DNA from: Gammaproteobacteria bacterium
GTDB taxonomy: Bacteria; Pseudomonadota; Gammaproteobacteria; Pseudomonadales; Porticoccaceae
DNA: 38,429 nucleotides
Reading direction: 5' to 3'
NCBI GenBank assembly: GCA_003645535.1
Contig: QNFP01000011.1
Coordinates: 1-38,429, forward strand
Shown here: piece after piece, positions 8,439-16,646 of the stretch
Position numbering within the stretch: the stretch's first letter is position 1
Layout: every line of letters begins with the position of its first letter
The notes under the pieces: generated by a model
Databases searched by the model: none
What the model was told of the DNA's origin: nothing
Seen by the model: the letters and a program-made list of their open reading frames with translations, nothing else
Made by a program: the position numbers and the translations under genes

Positions 8439-8878
8439 TATTTTTGTTTGGGAATTCGTACCGCAAGCACGTCACAGGTGGCACCATGCAAAACACCATT
8501 TGCGGTGGAGCCAAAGATCAACGCCAGGCCGTGTCGCCCATGGGTTCCTACCACGGTTAGATCGACTTCGTTTTCACGAGCAAACTTGTGCATTTCGTGG
8601 GCGGGTTGACCAATCAGCACATGTCGGTCAGCAGAGGTAAGACCTAGCTGATCACAAAACTGATCGAGACGGGCGCGGGCCTGCTCTTCCATTTGCGTTT
8701 GCACTTCGCTCAGATCCATCGGGATATCGCCACCATAGGCGAAGGACAAAGGTTCCTGCACATGGACAAGACTGATGCGTACGCCCCTGTCCCGGAAGAG
8801 CTCCTGAACATGGTCTACAACCAGTTTCGATTCCGGTGAGAGATCGAGTCCGACCAGAATATGTTGATAATATGACAT
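8438..8878 (-). CDS. Universal stress protein, UspA family
   Basis: A 146-aa single-domain USP. It starts MSYYQHILVGLDLSPESKLV and ends with the nucleotide-binding signature VVGTHGRHGLALIFGSTANG, then VL and CDVLAVR. The GxxG-x9-GS pattern suggests an ATP-binding member. Such proteins are cytoplasmic and accumulate under stress or growth arrest; the exact job is not predictable. The ATG at 8878 was chosen because GAGGAG lies 10 nt upstream; a TTG further up (8896) overlaps that ribosome site. It is the first gene of the minus-strand run, and its stop overlaps the upstream GTG of slt. Confidence 0.9.
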   Translation of the reverse strand: MSYYQHILVGLDLSPESKLVVDHVQELFRDRGVRISLVHVQEPLSFAYGGDIPMDLSEVQTQMEEQARARLDQFCDQLGLTSADRHVLIGQPAHEMHKFARENEVDLTVVGTHGRHGLALIFGSTANGVLHGATCDVLAVRIPKQK

Positions 8879-8948
8879 AGTAATGTAGCTCCTCAAGCTT
8901 CCTCAAGCTATTGTATAGTGCGCCTTCATCCGACTCATAGCACTTTAC

Positions 8949-9434
8949 TTGAACTATCTAATAATAGCGCTAGTCATTGCAGCCGTCGTATCCCCGCTCA
9001 TGGTACTCAAACCTTCACGACGGCAAAAGCAAATTGTTGCTCTGCGTGAGGAAGCGCGACGATGCGGATTGCAGGTACAGTTTTCCCTGGACACTGTTAG
9101 CGACGAAACTGGTCGGCATTTAGCGTCGGTAAGGTACCTGCTGCCCTGGTTAGCCAAAGATCTCGAGCATGTGGACACGCAACACTGGTTGTTGATTCGC
9201 GACAATGGGCGCGGACTGCCTTCGAGCTGGGTGGGTTGGCGTTGGCAGGGGCGTCAGGCGCCTGTCTCCTGCCAGCAGGCGATTGTTGAAGGGCTCGCTG
9301 ATTTACCAGATACCGTTAATGGCCTGTGCAGTAATGCTCAGGGAATGGGCGCGTACTGGCAAGAGCGTGGGGAGCTTGAAGAGGTTGCTATTATCGACAA
9401 AGCGCTTCGAAAAATTTCTAATAATATGAAGTAG
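8949..9434 (+). CDS. Conserved hypothetical, N-terminal membrane anchor
   Basis: A 161-aa protein not assigned to a known function. Residues 2-20 (NYLIIALVIAAVVSPLMVL) form one membrane segment, followed by a basic stretch (KPSRRQKQIVALREEARRCG) and a soluble domain rich in Trp (HWLLIRDNGRGLPSSWVGWR). The likely topology is anchored with a cytoplasmic domain. The start is a TTG with no clear ribosome site, so the N-terminus is less sure, although the membrane segment supports it. It lies just upstream of topA and may be divergently transcribed from the uspA-family gene. Confidence 0.7.
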   Translation: MNYLIIALVIAAVVSPLMVLKPSRRQKQIVALREEARRCGLQVQFSLDTVSDETGRHLASVRYLLPWLAKDLEHVDTQHWLLIRDNGRGLPSSWVGWRWQGRQAPVSCQQAIVEGLADLPDTVNGLCSNAQGMGAYWQERGELEEVAIIDKALRKISNNMK

Positions 9435-9529
9435 ATATACAAAAATTATCATTTGAAATAGTTATAGATGGCGACACCTGACTTCGTACTCTCCAGTCAG
9501 ACTTTCTCAAAAATTTTTTATCAAACTCC

Positions 9530-9558
9530 TTGACCATTGGATACTCAGGCCTTATATA
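9530..9558 (+). promoter_or_regulatory. Sigma-70-type promoter upstream of topA
   Basis: TTGACC (9530-9535), a 17-bp spacer, then TATATA (9553-9558), about 54 bp before the topA ATG. Both boxes and the spacing are close to consensus. Supercoiling control, known for topA in E. coli, cannot be read from the sequence. Confidence 0.6.
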
Positions 9559-9611
9559 ACGCCCCATGGCCTAGCGGTCTGGTTGGTCACTAATCAAATT
9601 TGAAGGAATTC

Positions 9612-12242
9612 ATGGGTAAATCACTGGTCATTGTTGAGTCGCCTGCCAAGGCAAAGACAATCAATAAGTATCTGGGTAAAGACTACATCGTCAAGTCGAG
9701 CGTTGGGCATGTTAGAGATTTACCCACCGGCGCGAGTAACAGGCAACCGGTAGACCCAAAGAAGCGGGCTCGTCAGGCTGCTTTAACCCGTAAGATGTCA
9801 CCGGAGAAAAAAGCCGAGTACCAGGAGCGCAGAGCGCGTGAACAACTGATTACGCGTATGGGCATTAATCCCGACAATGACTGGGAAGCCAATTACCAGG
9901 TGCTGCCAGGCAAGGAAAAAGTTGTCGCTGAGCTCAAAAAACATGCCGAGCGCGCTGATACTATCTATCTGGCCACTGATCTTGACCGTGAGGGTGAAGC
10001 GATTGCCTGGCACCTGAAGGAAGTCATTGGTGGCAGTGACGAGCGCTACAAACGTGTAGTGTTTAACGAAATCACAAAAAAGGCTATACAACAGGCTTTT
10101 GCCGACCCTGGCGAGCTGGATACCAATCGGGTTAACGCCCAGCAGGCACGGCGTTTTCTTGATCGTTTAGTTGGTTTCATGGTCTCGCCGCTGTTGTGGG
10201 AAAAAATAGCCCGCGGTCTCTCCGCCGGCCGGGTACAGTCTGTTGCCACCAAACTAATTGTTGAGCGTGAGCGCCAGATACGCGCCTTTCAGCCGGTAGA
10301 ATACTGGACGCTGCATGCCGATCTCGAAAATAAAGATGAAAATAAGGTGCGCTTCGAAGTGCGTACCATTGATGGGAAAACTTACCGACCTGACAACGGC
10401 GCGGACAGTGAACAGGCGGTTGCACAATTAAATAGTGAAACCTTCACCGTCACTGAACACGAAGCTACCCCGGCCGAAACAAAGCCACCCAAACCCTTTA
10501 TTACATCCACCCTGCAACAGGCAGCGAGTACGCGTCTCGGTTATGGTGTGAAAAAGACAATGATGCTTGCCCAGCGGCTTTACGAGGCAGGTTACATCAC
10601 TTATATGAGAACGGATTCTTTGAATATTAGCGAAGAAGCAATAGGTGATTGCCGGGAGTTGATCACCAATCGTTATGGCGCAAATTATCTGCCGGGAAAA
10701 GCGAATATTTATAGTAGCAAGGCGGGTGCGCAGGAGGCTCATGAGGCGGTACGCCCATCCAATGTGGATATTTCCGTTGCTGATTTGCAGGGTGTAGAGG
10801 CTGATGCCACAAAATTATATGAAATGATCTGGCAACAATTTGTGGCGGGCCAGATGCTCCCTGCACGGTTTAACACTACGACTGTAAAAGTCAAAGCAGG
10901 TGGCTATGAGTTGCGCGTCAGGGGTAGAGTGCTCGTTTTTGATGGATTTCTGCGTGCGATTCCTACATTACGCAGTCAGGAAGATGTCGAGCTGCCTGAA
11001 TATCAGGTCGGAGAAGAACTGCAGCTGTTGCAGTTGATTTCTCTCCAGCATTTCACCAAACCACCACCGCGCTTCAGTGAAGCGGCGCTGGTCAAGGAAC
11101 TGGAAAAACGCGGTATTGGTCGACCGTCAACCTACGCCAATATTATTTCGACAATTCAGGATCGCGGTTATGTGCGCCTGGAAAAGCGGCGCTTTTATGC
11201 AGAAAAAATTGGTGAAATTGTTACCAGCCGACTCGATGAGAATTTTACTGATTTGATGGATTACGGTTTTACTGCGGGCCTGGAAGAAAAGCTCGATGGA
11301 GTAGCGGAAGGGGAGCTTGGCTGGAAAGAAATATTGAATCAGTTTTACGATGGTTTTGTCGAACGTTTAAATTTGGCGCGGGGAGATGAAAATGGTATGC
11401 GTCCAAATGATGCTACCGAAACGTCTATTATCTGTGATCAATGTGGTCGAACGATGATGATTCGCACTGGGAGTACCGGTGTTTTTCTGGGTTGTTCCGG
11501 CTATAACCTGCCGCCCAAAGAGCGCTGCAAAAGTACCAAAAACTTAATTCCCGGTGAGGAAGCGGTTAATGTAGAGGAAGATGCTGAAGGCGAATCCAGA
11601 CTGCTAATGGCAAAACATCATTGCGACCAGTGTGGTACCGCGATGGACAGTTATCTCATCGATGAGCAGCACAAAATTCATATTTGCGGTAGTAATCCGG
11701 ATTGTCCCGGTTACGAGGTTGAGGAGGGGAGTTTCAAAATACGTGGGTATGAAGGTCCGGTCATCGAATGCGATAAATGTGGCGCCAATATGGAGCTTAA
11801 GTCGGGCCGTTTTGGTAAGTATTTTAGTTGCATGTCTGAATCCTGTAAAAATACCCGCAAGTTGCTAAAAAGTGGTCAACCAGCACCGCCAAAGATGGAT
11901 CCTGTCGATATGCCGGAACTGACCTGTGTGAAGGTAGACGACCATTATGTGTTGCGAGACGGCGCGGCAGGGCTATTCCTGGCAGCCAGCCAATTTCCCA
12001 AGTACCGGGAAACTCGGGCACCGCTAGTAGCGGAATTGCTGCCTCACAAGGATGAAATCGATCCGAAGTACGATTTTTTGATGTCCGCGCCAGTGGAAGA
12101 TGGCAGCGGAAATAAAACGCTGGTCCGCTTTAGCCGCAAAACCGGCGAACAATATGTGCGTAGTGAAGTAGATGGCAAGCCGAGTGGTTGGCAGGCATTC
12201 TATCGTGATGCTCGTTGGCAAGTTCAGGATAAGAAAAAATAG
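9612..12242 (+). CDS. topA: DNA topoisomerase I (type IA)
   Basis: Relaxes negative supercoils through a 5'-phosphotyrosine strand break. The 876-aa product starts [20 protein letters not shown] (Toprim Glu9) and has the metal triad [14 protein letters not shown] (D123, D125, E127). It carries [20 protein letters not shown] and the active-site stretch [10 protein letters not shown] with the nucleophile at Tyr331 (E. coli Tyr319). GRPSTYA and RGYV motifs follow. Three C-terminal zinc-ribbon units are visible, starting [18 protein letters not shown] and [19 protein letters not shown], before a basic tail. The open frame begins at 9600, but the ATG at 9612 has AAGGA 5 nt upstream and matches the family start. 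Confidence 0.98.
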   Translation: MGKSLVIVESPAKAKTINKYLGKDYIVKSSVGHVRDLPTGASNRQPVDPKKRARQAALTRKMSPEKKAEYQERRAREQLITRMGINPDNDWEANYQVLPGKEKVVAELKKHAERADTIYLATDLDREGEAIAWHLKEVIGGSDERYKRVVFNEITKKAIQQAFADPGELDTNRVNAQQARRFLDRLVGFMVSPLLWEKIARGLSAGRVQSVATKLIVERERQIRAFQPVEYWTLHADLENKDENKVRFEVRTIDGKTYRPDNGADSEQAVAQLNSETFTVTEHEATPAETKPPKPFITSTLQQAASTRLGYGVKKTMMLAQRLYEAGYITYMRTDSLNISEEAIGDCRELITNRYGANYLPGKANIYSSKAGAQEAHEAVRPSNVDISVADLQGVEADATKLYEMIWQQFVAGQMLPARFNTTTVKVKAGGYELRVRGRVLVFDGFLRAIPTLRSQEDVELPEYQVGEELQLLQLISLQHFTKPPPRFSEAALVKELEKRGIGRPSTYANIISTIQDRGYVRLEKRRFYAEKIGEIVTSRLDENFTDLMDYGFTAGLEEKLDGVAEGELGWKEILNQFYDGFVERLNLARGDENGMRPNDATETSIICDQCGRTMMIRTGSTGVFLGCSGYNLPPKERCKSTKNLIPGEEAVNVEEDAEGESRLLMAKHHCDQCGTAMDSYLIDEQHKIHICGSNPDCPGYEVEEGSFKIRGYEGPVIECDKCGANMELKSGRFGKYFSCMSESCKNTRKLLKSGQPAPPKMDPVDMPELTCVKVDDHYVLRDGAAGLFLAASQFPKYRETRAPLVAELLPHKDEIDPKYDFLMSAPVEDGSGNKTLVRFSRKTGEQYVRSEVDGKPSGWQAFYRDARWQVQDKKK

Positions 12243-12268
12243 TGAGTGTATAACATGATGGCTATAGA

Positions 12269-12769
12269 TTGACCCGCAATCCCTTTACTGGACCGTGTTT
12301 GCAGCGTTGTCTTGGTGCTGAATCGTTGTTGCTGGCGGCAGCGTCGGAAAAGGTCGTATCTGTACGGACTACTGCAATGCTACAGGGGGCCGTGTTCCAT
12401 TTGTATGCTGCTTACCTGCTACACCTGCGTGAAATAGCGGCAAACTACGCATACACGGATGCGCAAGAGATATCGACCATTCAACAACTTGTTGATGTGC
12501 TTGGAAAACAGGACAAAGTGGCTGCGGAAGGCAGTGAAATGGCAAGATTAATAGAGGATCGTAATAGTTGGCTGGCGAAGTGTTTAACCGCTTATTGGCA
12601 GTGTCTGGATGGGCCCGTCGGCCAAACTGTGCAGATAAGTCATGCCGGGATAGATCTTCGTCAGGAAAATCTGCCTGAATCGACACCTGCCATTGGGGAT
12701 GTGGAAACCTGGTTGGCCGCGATGCTTGAATTATTTGACCGCCACAGGGCGCTTATGTATGAATATTGA
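12269..12769 (+). CDS. DUF6586-like protein downstream of topA
   Basis: A 166-aa, mostly helical, soluble protein. Its position directly after topA and ahead of the lexA locus matches the DUF6586 family of Pseudomonas (PA3010 region), and its helical character (SLLLAAASEKVVSVRTTAML) is compatible; this assignment rests mainly on synteny. Function unknown. The frame opens with a TTG 26 nt after the topA stop; no ATG is available at the N-terminus. Co-transcription with topA is likely. Confidence 0.65.
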   Translation: MTRNPFTGPCLQRCLGAESLLLAAASEKVVSVRTTAMLQGAVFHLYAAYLLHLREIAANYAYTDAQEISTIQQLVDVLGKQDKVAAEGSEMARLIEDRNSWLAKCLTAYWQCLDGPVGQTVQISHAGIDLRQENLPESTPAIGDVETWLAAMLELFDRHRALMYEY

Positions 12770-12818
12770 TGACTAATTGCTGTTATACTCGGGATACTGA
12801 AGAAAATGTGGACAATGC

Positions 12819-13064
12819 ATGACCTCCTCTTTATATGAAATCGTGATGCTTGCCGATGGAGAAGTGGTATTACAACGTTCCAACGAAGATGGGGAACCGT
12901 TGATACGTGTTAGCTTTTCGGATGAGGCGAAGTTCTACCTGGGTTCTGCCAGTATCGATATTGCCCGAGCCATGATTGACGCTGGAATTGAAGCGGTGGA
13001 ACAATTGGGCTCAGATGATATCCCTTTCGAAGAAGATGAATCGGAATTACGCATCCTGCATTGA
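12819..13064 (+). CDS. Small acidic conserved protein near lexA
   Basis: An 81-aa acidic protein, MTSSLYEIVMLADGEVVLQR, then EPLIRVSFSDEAKFYL and DIARAMIDAGIEAVEQLGS. Its place between the DUF6586 gene and lexA resembles a small hypothetical in Pseudomonas (PA3009 position). There is no membrane segment and no recognised catalytic motif. The ATG is preceded by a TATACT-like -10 (12784-12790 region) without a clear -35. Function unknown. Confidence 0.7.
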   Translation: MTSSLYEIVMLADGEVVLQRSNEDGEPLIRVSFSDEAKFYLGSASIDIARAMIDAGIEAVEQLGSDDIPFEEDESELRILH

Positions 13065-13083
13065 GTGTTTTTGGCCGCGCCTC

Positions 13084-13143
13084 CTGTTTCTGTTGTTTCC
13101 GTACCTTTTTCTACTGTGCCTTTTTCTTCTGTGTGCATCGCCT
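13084..13143. repeat. Degenerate 15-bp tandem repeat, lexA 3' side
   Basis: Four consecutive 15-mers: CTGTTTCTGTTGTTT, CCGTACCTTTTTCTA, CTGTGCCTTTTTCTT, CTGTGTGCATCGCCT. On the opposite strand the core reads AGAAAAAGGYACRG, resembling the units of the large array at 19052. It lies between the convergent 81-aa gene and lexA. A SulA-like gene, which I would expect here from Pseudomonas, is absent. Confidence 0.55.
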
Positions 13144-13208
13144 CCATAGCTATCGATTTCTTACTTATCCCTTGCCCTTCTAAACGATATTTCTGCACTT
13201 ATTGCCAG

Positions 13209-13814
13209 TTAATGATTTCGTAAAATACCCACATAAAGCCCTTCGATAGCAAATTCCTGTTCTCGTAAATTTACTTCAATAGGGTCGTAATTGCGGTTTT
13301 CAGGTAACAGCAAAATAGTATAGCGACTACGGGTTCTTTTTAGTCGTTTAACGGTTACTTCGTTATCCACTCTGGCGATAATAATTTGGCTGTTTTCGGC
13401 AGTAGGTGTTTTGTGAACGGCTAGCAGGTCACCATCAAGAATGCCCGCATCACACATGCTGTCGCCTTTTACTCGCAGCATAAAGTCGGCCCGTATAGAA
13501 AATAATGACCCGGGCACATCACAATAATCTTCAATATTTTGTTCGGCAAGAATAGGGCAGCCTGCGGCGACCTGTCCTATGATAGGTAGCCCCTGTGGCG
13601 GCTTTATCAGACGGATGCCTCTGGATGCACCTTTTGTTATTTCTACGAAACCTTTGCGCGCGAGTGCCCGCAAATGTTCCTCAGCTGCATTGGCCGAACG
13701 AAAGCCAAATTTTTTGGCGATTTCTGCCCGGGTTGGTGGATAACCGCTTTCAGCTATGCTCTGCTGGATCAGTTCGAGTATCTGCGCCTGTCGTGCGGTT
13801 AGTCCTTGGGTCAT
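13209..13814 (-). CDS. lexA: LexA, SOS repressor
   Basis: Transcriptional repressor of the SOS regulon, inactivated by RecA-stimulated self-cleavage. At 201 aa it aligns almost position for position with E. coli LexA. The N-terminal winged helix is [20 protein letters not shown] then [20 protein letters not shown]. The cleavage site is Ala84-Gly85 ([12 protein letters not shown]). The catalytic Ser119 sits in [11 protein letters not shown] and Lys156 in EVTVKRLKR. The start ATG is weakly served (GGATT upstream). A good LexA box lies about 200 bp upstream, next to the promoter of the divergent gene; whether it also controls lexA is unproven. Confidence 0.98.
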   Translation of the reverse strand: MTQGLTARQAQILELIQQSIAESGYPPTRAEIAKKFGFRSANAAEEHLRALARKGFVEITKGASRGIRLIKPPQGLPIIGQVAAGCPILAEQNIEDYCDVPGSLFSIRADFMLRVKGDSMCDAGILDGDLLAVHKTPTAENSQIIIARVDNEVTVKRLKRTRSRYTILLLPENRNYDPIEVNLREQEFAIEGLYVGILRNH

Positions 13815-14011
13815 CGATAATCCAAATTTGTTTACAAGGTAGTTTATTGCCTGGCTGTGCCAGTAACAGCTTAGATGAGGGCCTGGAAGACCCTGTTTAG
13901 CTTCTGTATTGCAGAGGCAGGAAGCCTTTTGTTCGGTGATAATTACTTATGATAGTCCTTGCCTGCCCGGCAAACCAGAGTTTATGTCGTTGTATGTGAA
14001 ATATCCGGACA

Positions 14012-14027
14012 CTGTATTGGTATCCAG
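14012..14027. promoter_or_regulatory. LexA (SOS) box with adjoining -10 element
   Basis: CTGTATTGGTATCCAG has the CTG-N10-CAG form of the gammaproteobacterial LexA box (ideal CTGTATATATATACAG) and is embedded in A-CTG...CAG-TA. TATAAA at 14028-14033 directly follows and could be the -10 of the plus-strand LOG-family gene, with GACA at 14008-14011 as part of a -35. LexA binding would then block that promoter. The box is 63 bp from the LOG-family start and about 200 bp from the lexA start. Confidence 0.65.
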
Positions 14028-14095
14028 TATAAAAAGATGCACAAAATCACGGCTGTATCCTTATACTGAGGTGGTTTAAGTGACGGACGTTGGCA

Positions 14096-14752
14096 ATGGA
14101 TGACAGTAAAATACCAGAGGCGTGGCGAGTTCTTCGAATCCAGTCAGAATTAGTGGATGGAATCGAGTCGCTGACCAAGCTAGGTCAGGCTGTTACTGTC
14201 TTTGGCAGTGCGCGGGCAAAGCCGGGAACCCACTGGTATGAAGAGGCAGAAAAGCTGGGGCAGTTATTGGGTGTCGAAAAAATACCGGTGATTACCGGTG
14301 GTGGGCCGGGCATTATGGAAGCTACTAACAAGGGCTGTTACAGCACGCCTACCAATACAGTAGGTCTTAATATTACCCTGCCCTCTGAACAACAGCCCAA
14401 CCAGTTTCAGGACATCAGCCTGGAGTTTCGTTATTTTTTTGTACGTAAATTTATGTTTGTGAAATATGCGGTTGGTTTTGTGGTTTTTCCAGGAGGCTAC
14501 GGCACTCTTGACGAACTATTTGAAGCGCTAACATTGGTTCAGACAGGTAAGGTAAGACCTTTTCCTATTGTGATGGTAGGGCAGGAATACTGGCAGGGAC
14601 TAATATCCTGGCTAAAGGATGACCTCGCTGGAAAGGGGTTTATCAATGAACGAGAATACAATCTGTTCAGCGTTGTGGCTAGCGCTGATGCTGCGGCAAA
14701 CATTATTGTTCAGCATGTGCGAATGTTAAAGGCTCAGGAACTTTCTGGATAA
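14096..14752 (+). CDS. LOG-family (TIGR00730) nucleotide 5'-phosphate hydrolase
   Basis: A 218-aa Rossmann-fold protein of the LOG / lysine-decarboxylase-like family, whose studied members release the base from nucleoside 5'-monophosphates. Signatures: VTVFGSARAKPGTHWYEEAE, VITGGGPGIMEATNKGCY and the catalytic FPGGYGTLDELFEALTLVQT. The bacterial substrate is usually an ordinary purine or pyrimidine nucleotide; cytokinin production cannot be inferred. The ATG at 14096 was preferred to the in-frame TTG at 14090. It is transcribed divergently from lexA, with a LexA box at its probable promoter, so SOS induction is possible. Confidence 0.87.
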   Translation: MDDSKIPEAWRVLRIQSELVDGIESLTKLGQAVTVFGSARAKPGTHWYEEAEKLGQLLGVEKIPVITGGGPGIMEATNKGCYSTPTNTVGLNITLPSEQQPNQFQDISLEFRYFFVRKFMFVKYAVGFVVFPGGYGTLDELFEALTLVQTGKVRPFPIVMVGQEYWQGLISWLKDDLAGKGFINEREYNLFSVVASADAAANIIVQHVRMLKAQELSG

Positions 14753-14817
14753 AGCTGTATGGACTACTTAACTTAAAGCCACACCGGCAAACTTGTTTAG
14801 TGTTCAGCTGCCGTATT

Positions 14818-14844
14818 ACAGCAGTAATGTCACAGCAGTAGTGT
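14818..14844. repeat. 14-bp direct repeat downstream of the LOG-family gene
   Basis: ACAGCAGTAATGT and ACAGCAGTAGTGT lie 14 bp apart (12 of 13 identical), followed by related GTGGTGCTACGGTGTTACTG sequence. The gap separates the convergent LOG-family and acidic-protein genes. Confidence 0.5.
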
Positions 14845-14870
14845 GGTGGTGCTACGGTGTTACTGCAGCT

Positions 14871-15182
14871 CTATGGTGAGTCCAGGTCAGGATCAATATT
14901 GGTATGGGGGTCATCCCAGTTCGATACAGAAAAAGCCGTTCCATTTTTGGTGCCAGAGTTGTCTTCATCAGTAATTTCAAAAGGTGCACGCCAGTCTTCC
15001 GGTGGTTCAGCTTTGAGAATGACCATCTGTCCCCACGTGTCAAAATCGAATTCGCCGATTTCACCGCTTAAATACTGCACTTCGATAAAGTCTTCCTCTT
15101 TATCTACAGCAACAATTTCAAACAACATGTCTTCGTTTACGTCCTGATACCAATCGTCGACCAGTGGAATTTTCTTTGTCAT
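14871..15182 (-). CDS. Small acidic protein, DUF6763-like
   Basis: A 103-aa, strongly acidic protein: MTKKIPLVDDWYQDVNEDML, FEIVAVDKEEDFIEVQYLSG, EIGEFDFDTWGQM, then EPPEDWRAPFEITDEDN. It resembles the DUF6763 family of small gammaproteobacterial proteins, with a short beta-barrel-like core and a disordered Asp-rich tail. Function unknown. The ATG is preceded by GGAGGCAAGTT, a strong ribosome site. It is monocistronic, minus strand, convergent with the LOG-family gene. Confidence 0.75.
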   Translation of the reverse strand: MTKKIPLVDDWYQDVNEDMLFEIVAVDKEEDFIEVQYLSGEIGEFDFDTWGQMVILKAEPPEDWRAPFEITDEDNSGTKNGTAFSVSNWDDPHTNIDPDLDSP

Positions 15183-15566
15183 AACTTGCCTCCAGCATTC
15201 ATCATCAACAGCCTTAAGATACCACTACGCTTCGAGTAGATCATCAGAAAAGTTGTCTGTCCATGATGTATGTTAATACGCTATATGTGGAGCGGGTTTT
15301 GTTAATGTTCGTAACCGCCTGATAAATAGCCATTACATCGACAATGTTAATAGGGGTCAAGATCGTGTGGTGATATTTACCATGGGGTAATAATAAATTC
15401 ATCTAACAGGGAAGCGCTGCTGCAATGTGCTGTTTAGGGGTAAACGCCTGACTGAATCGACGTTGTCCCCGATAAATATTTTTTGCAGTGATTGACAGTA
15501 CTTGATCAGCTGCCTAAGGTCGCCTACCTGCTATAAACGCAATACACTAATGACTGGCTGGAGAAT
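15183..15566. other. 384-bp gap between the acidic-protein gene and nagZ
   Basis: No gene is visible on either strand. The gap must carry the divergent promoters. The best plus-strand candidate is a perfect TTGACA at 15492-15497 with a 17-bp spacer to a weak TAAGGT (15515-15520), 47 bp before nagZ. A second TATAAA lies at about 15531 with no good -35. In Pseudomonas psrA sits between lexA and nagZ; it is absent here. Confidence 0.35.
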
Positions 15567-16583
15567 ATGACTGCTGGACCTGTAATGCTTGATCTCGTCG
15601 GTGCCGAGTTAAGCAGTGAGGAACGCCACCTTCTATTGCGACCTGAGGTTGGCGGAGTGATTTTCTTTGCGCGCAACTTTTTGTCTCGGCAACAGCTAGC
15701 CGGGCTTACGGCTGAAATATCCGAACTGCGACCGGAGTTGCTATTGGCTGTCGATCAGGAGGGTGGCCGGGTGCAACGCATGCGTGAAGGTTATTCCTCC
15801 TTGCCCGCCATGCAGGTTCTTGGTGACTTTTACAAAAAAGACGAGATAGCCGGTAGTCGATTGCTGCGAGACACCGGCTGGCTAATGGCTACGGAAGTGA
15901 TAGCTAGTGGACTTGACTTCAGTTTTGCACCGGTGCTGGATTTGGATCGAACGCACTGTCAGGTTATCGGTGACAGATCTTTTGGTGATGATCCTCGGCT
16001 GGTTTCACAGGCGATCAAGTTTTTTATTGAAGGCATGCATGAAGCCGGAATGGCGGCTACTGGCAAACATTTTCCCGGGCATGGTGGTGTACCTGGCGAC
16101 AGCCATCTTGAAACGCCCTGTGATAAGCGTGATCTACCGACCCTGCGTGACCATGATTTACAGCCATTCAAAATCCTGGCGCCACACTTGCAGGCCATTA
16201 TGCCGGCCCATATCGTGTTTTCGAATGTTGACGAGCAAGCAGTGGGATTCTCACGTTTCTGGTTGCAGGAAGTATTGCGTGGTGAGCTAGGTTTTCAGGG
16301 GGTTGTTTTTAGTGATGACTTATCTATGAAGGGCGCCGACATGGTCGGAGGCTTCAAAGAAAAGGCCGCCGCGGCGCTGACAGCTGGTTGTGATATGGTC
16401 CTGGTATGTAATAATCGCGCCGGCGCCCTGGAGGTAGTGAATGATCTTGCTCTGCAAGATCATTCTGCTGACCGGGTGGATCTGAGCACAATGAAAGCAA
16501 AATCTGTATGGACCTGGGCAACGCTCGAACAAAATGATCGCCGTGAGGCTACGGTAGATTTCCTGAATAGCATTGTCCTGTGA
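15567..16583 (+). CDS. nagZ: Beta-N-acetylhexosaminidase NagZ
   Basis: A cytoplasmic GH3 enzyme that removes GlcNAc from GlcNAc-1,6-anhydroMurNAc-peptides in murein recycling, and so processes the products of lytic transglycosylases such as the Slt encoded in this window. The 338-aa single domain shows LAVDQEGGRVQRMREGYSSL, FSFAPVLDLD, VIGDRSFGDDP, the KHFPGHGGVPGDSHLETP loop with the Asp178/His180 acid-base dyad, IMPAHIVFSNVD, and FSDDLSMKGAD with nucleophile Asp250. The ATG follows a GGAGA site. It heads a plus-strand run with the channel, phosphorylase and YqaA-like genes. Confidence 0.97.
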   Translation: MTAGPVMLDLVGAELSSEERHLLLRPEVGGVIFFARNFLSRQQLAGLTAEISELRPELLLAVDQEGGRVQRMREGYSSLPAMQVLGDFYKKDEIAGSRLLRDTGWLMATEVIASGLDFSFAPVLDLDRTHCQVIGDRSFGDDPRLVSQAIKFFIEGMHEAGMAATGKHFPGHGGVPGDSHLETPCDKRDLPTLRDHDLQPFKILAPHLQAIMPAHIVFSNVDEQAVGFSRFWLQEVLRGELGFQGVVFSDDLSMKGADMVGGFKEKAAAALTAGCDMVLVCNNRAGALEVVNDLALQDHSADRVDLSTMKAKSVWTWATLEQNDRREATVDFLNSIVL

Positions 16584-16585
16584 CC

Positions 16586-16604
16586 TGCGCGGTTAATACG
16601 CGCA
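16586..16604. terminator. Small hairpin after nagZ
   Basis: TGCGCG and CGCGCA flank a 7-nt loop (GTTAATA), 3 bp after the nagZ stop. There is no T-run, so a pause or attenuation site is as likely as termination. Confidence 0.25.
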
Positions 16605-16646
16605 CTTCAGCATGCGAGCCAGGGTCATTAACACGGGGGAGAAATA

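Noticed and set aside
9470-9505. Short CTGACT/AGTCAG hairpin between the membrane-anchored protein gene and topA as a terminator
   Set aside because: Only six base pairs with no T-run immediately after; too weak to list.
9560-9595. tRNA-like stretch (GCCCCATGGCCTAGCGGTCTGG) before topA
   Set aside because: No acceptor stem, anticodon arm or T-loop can be formed; it is the topA leader just after its promoter.
13855-13869. CTG-N9-CAG dyad close to the lexA start as an autoregulatory LexA box
   Set aside because: The spacing is one base short of CTG-N10-CAG and the centre is not AT-rich; the site at 14012 is much better.
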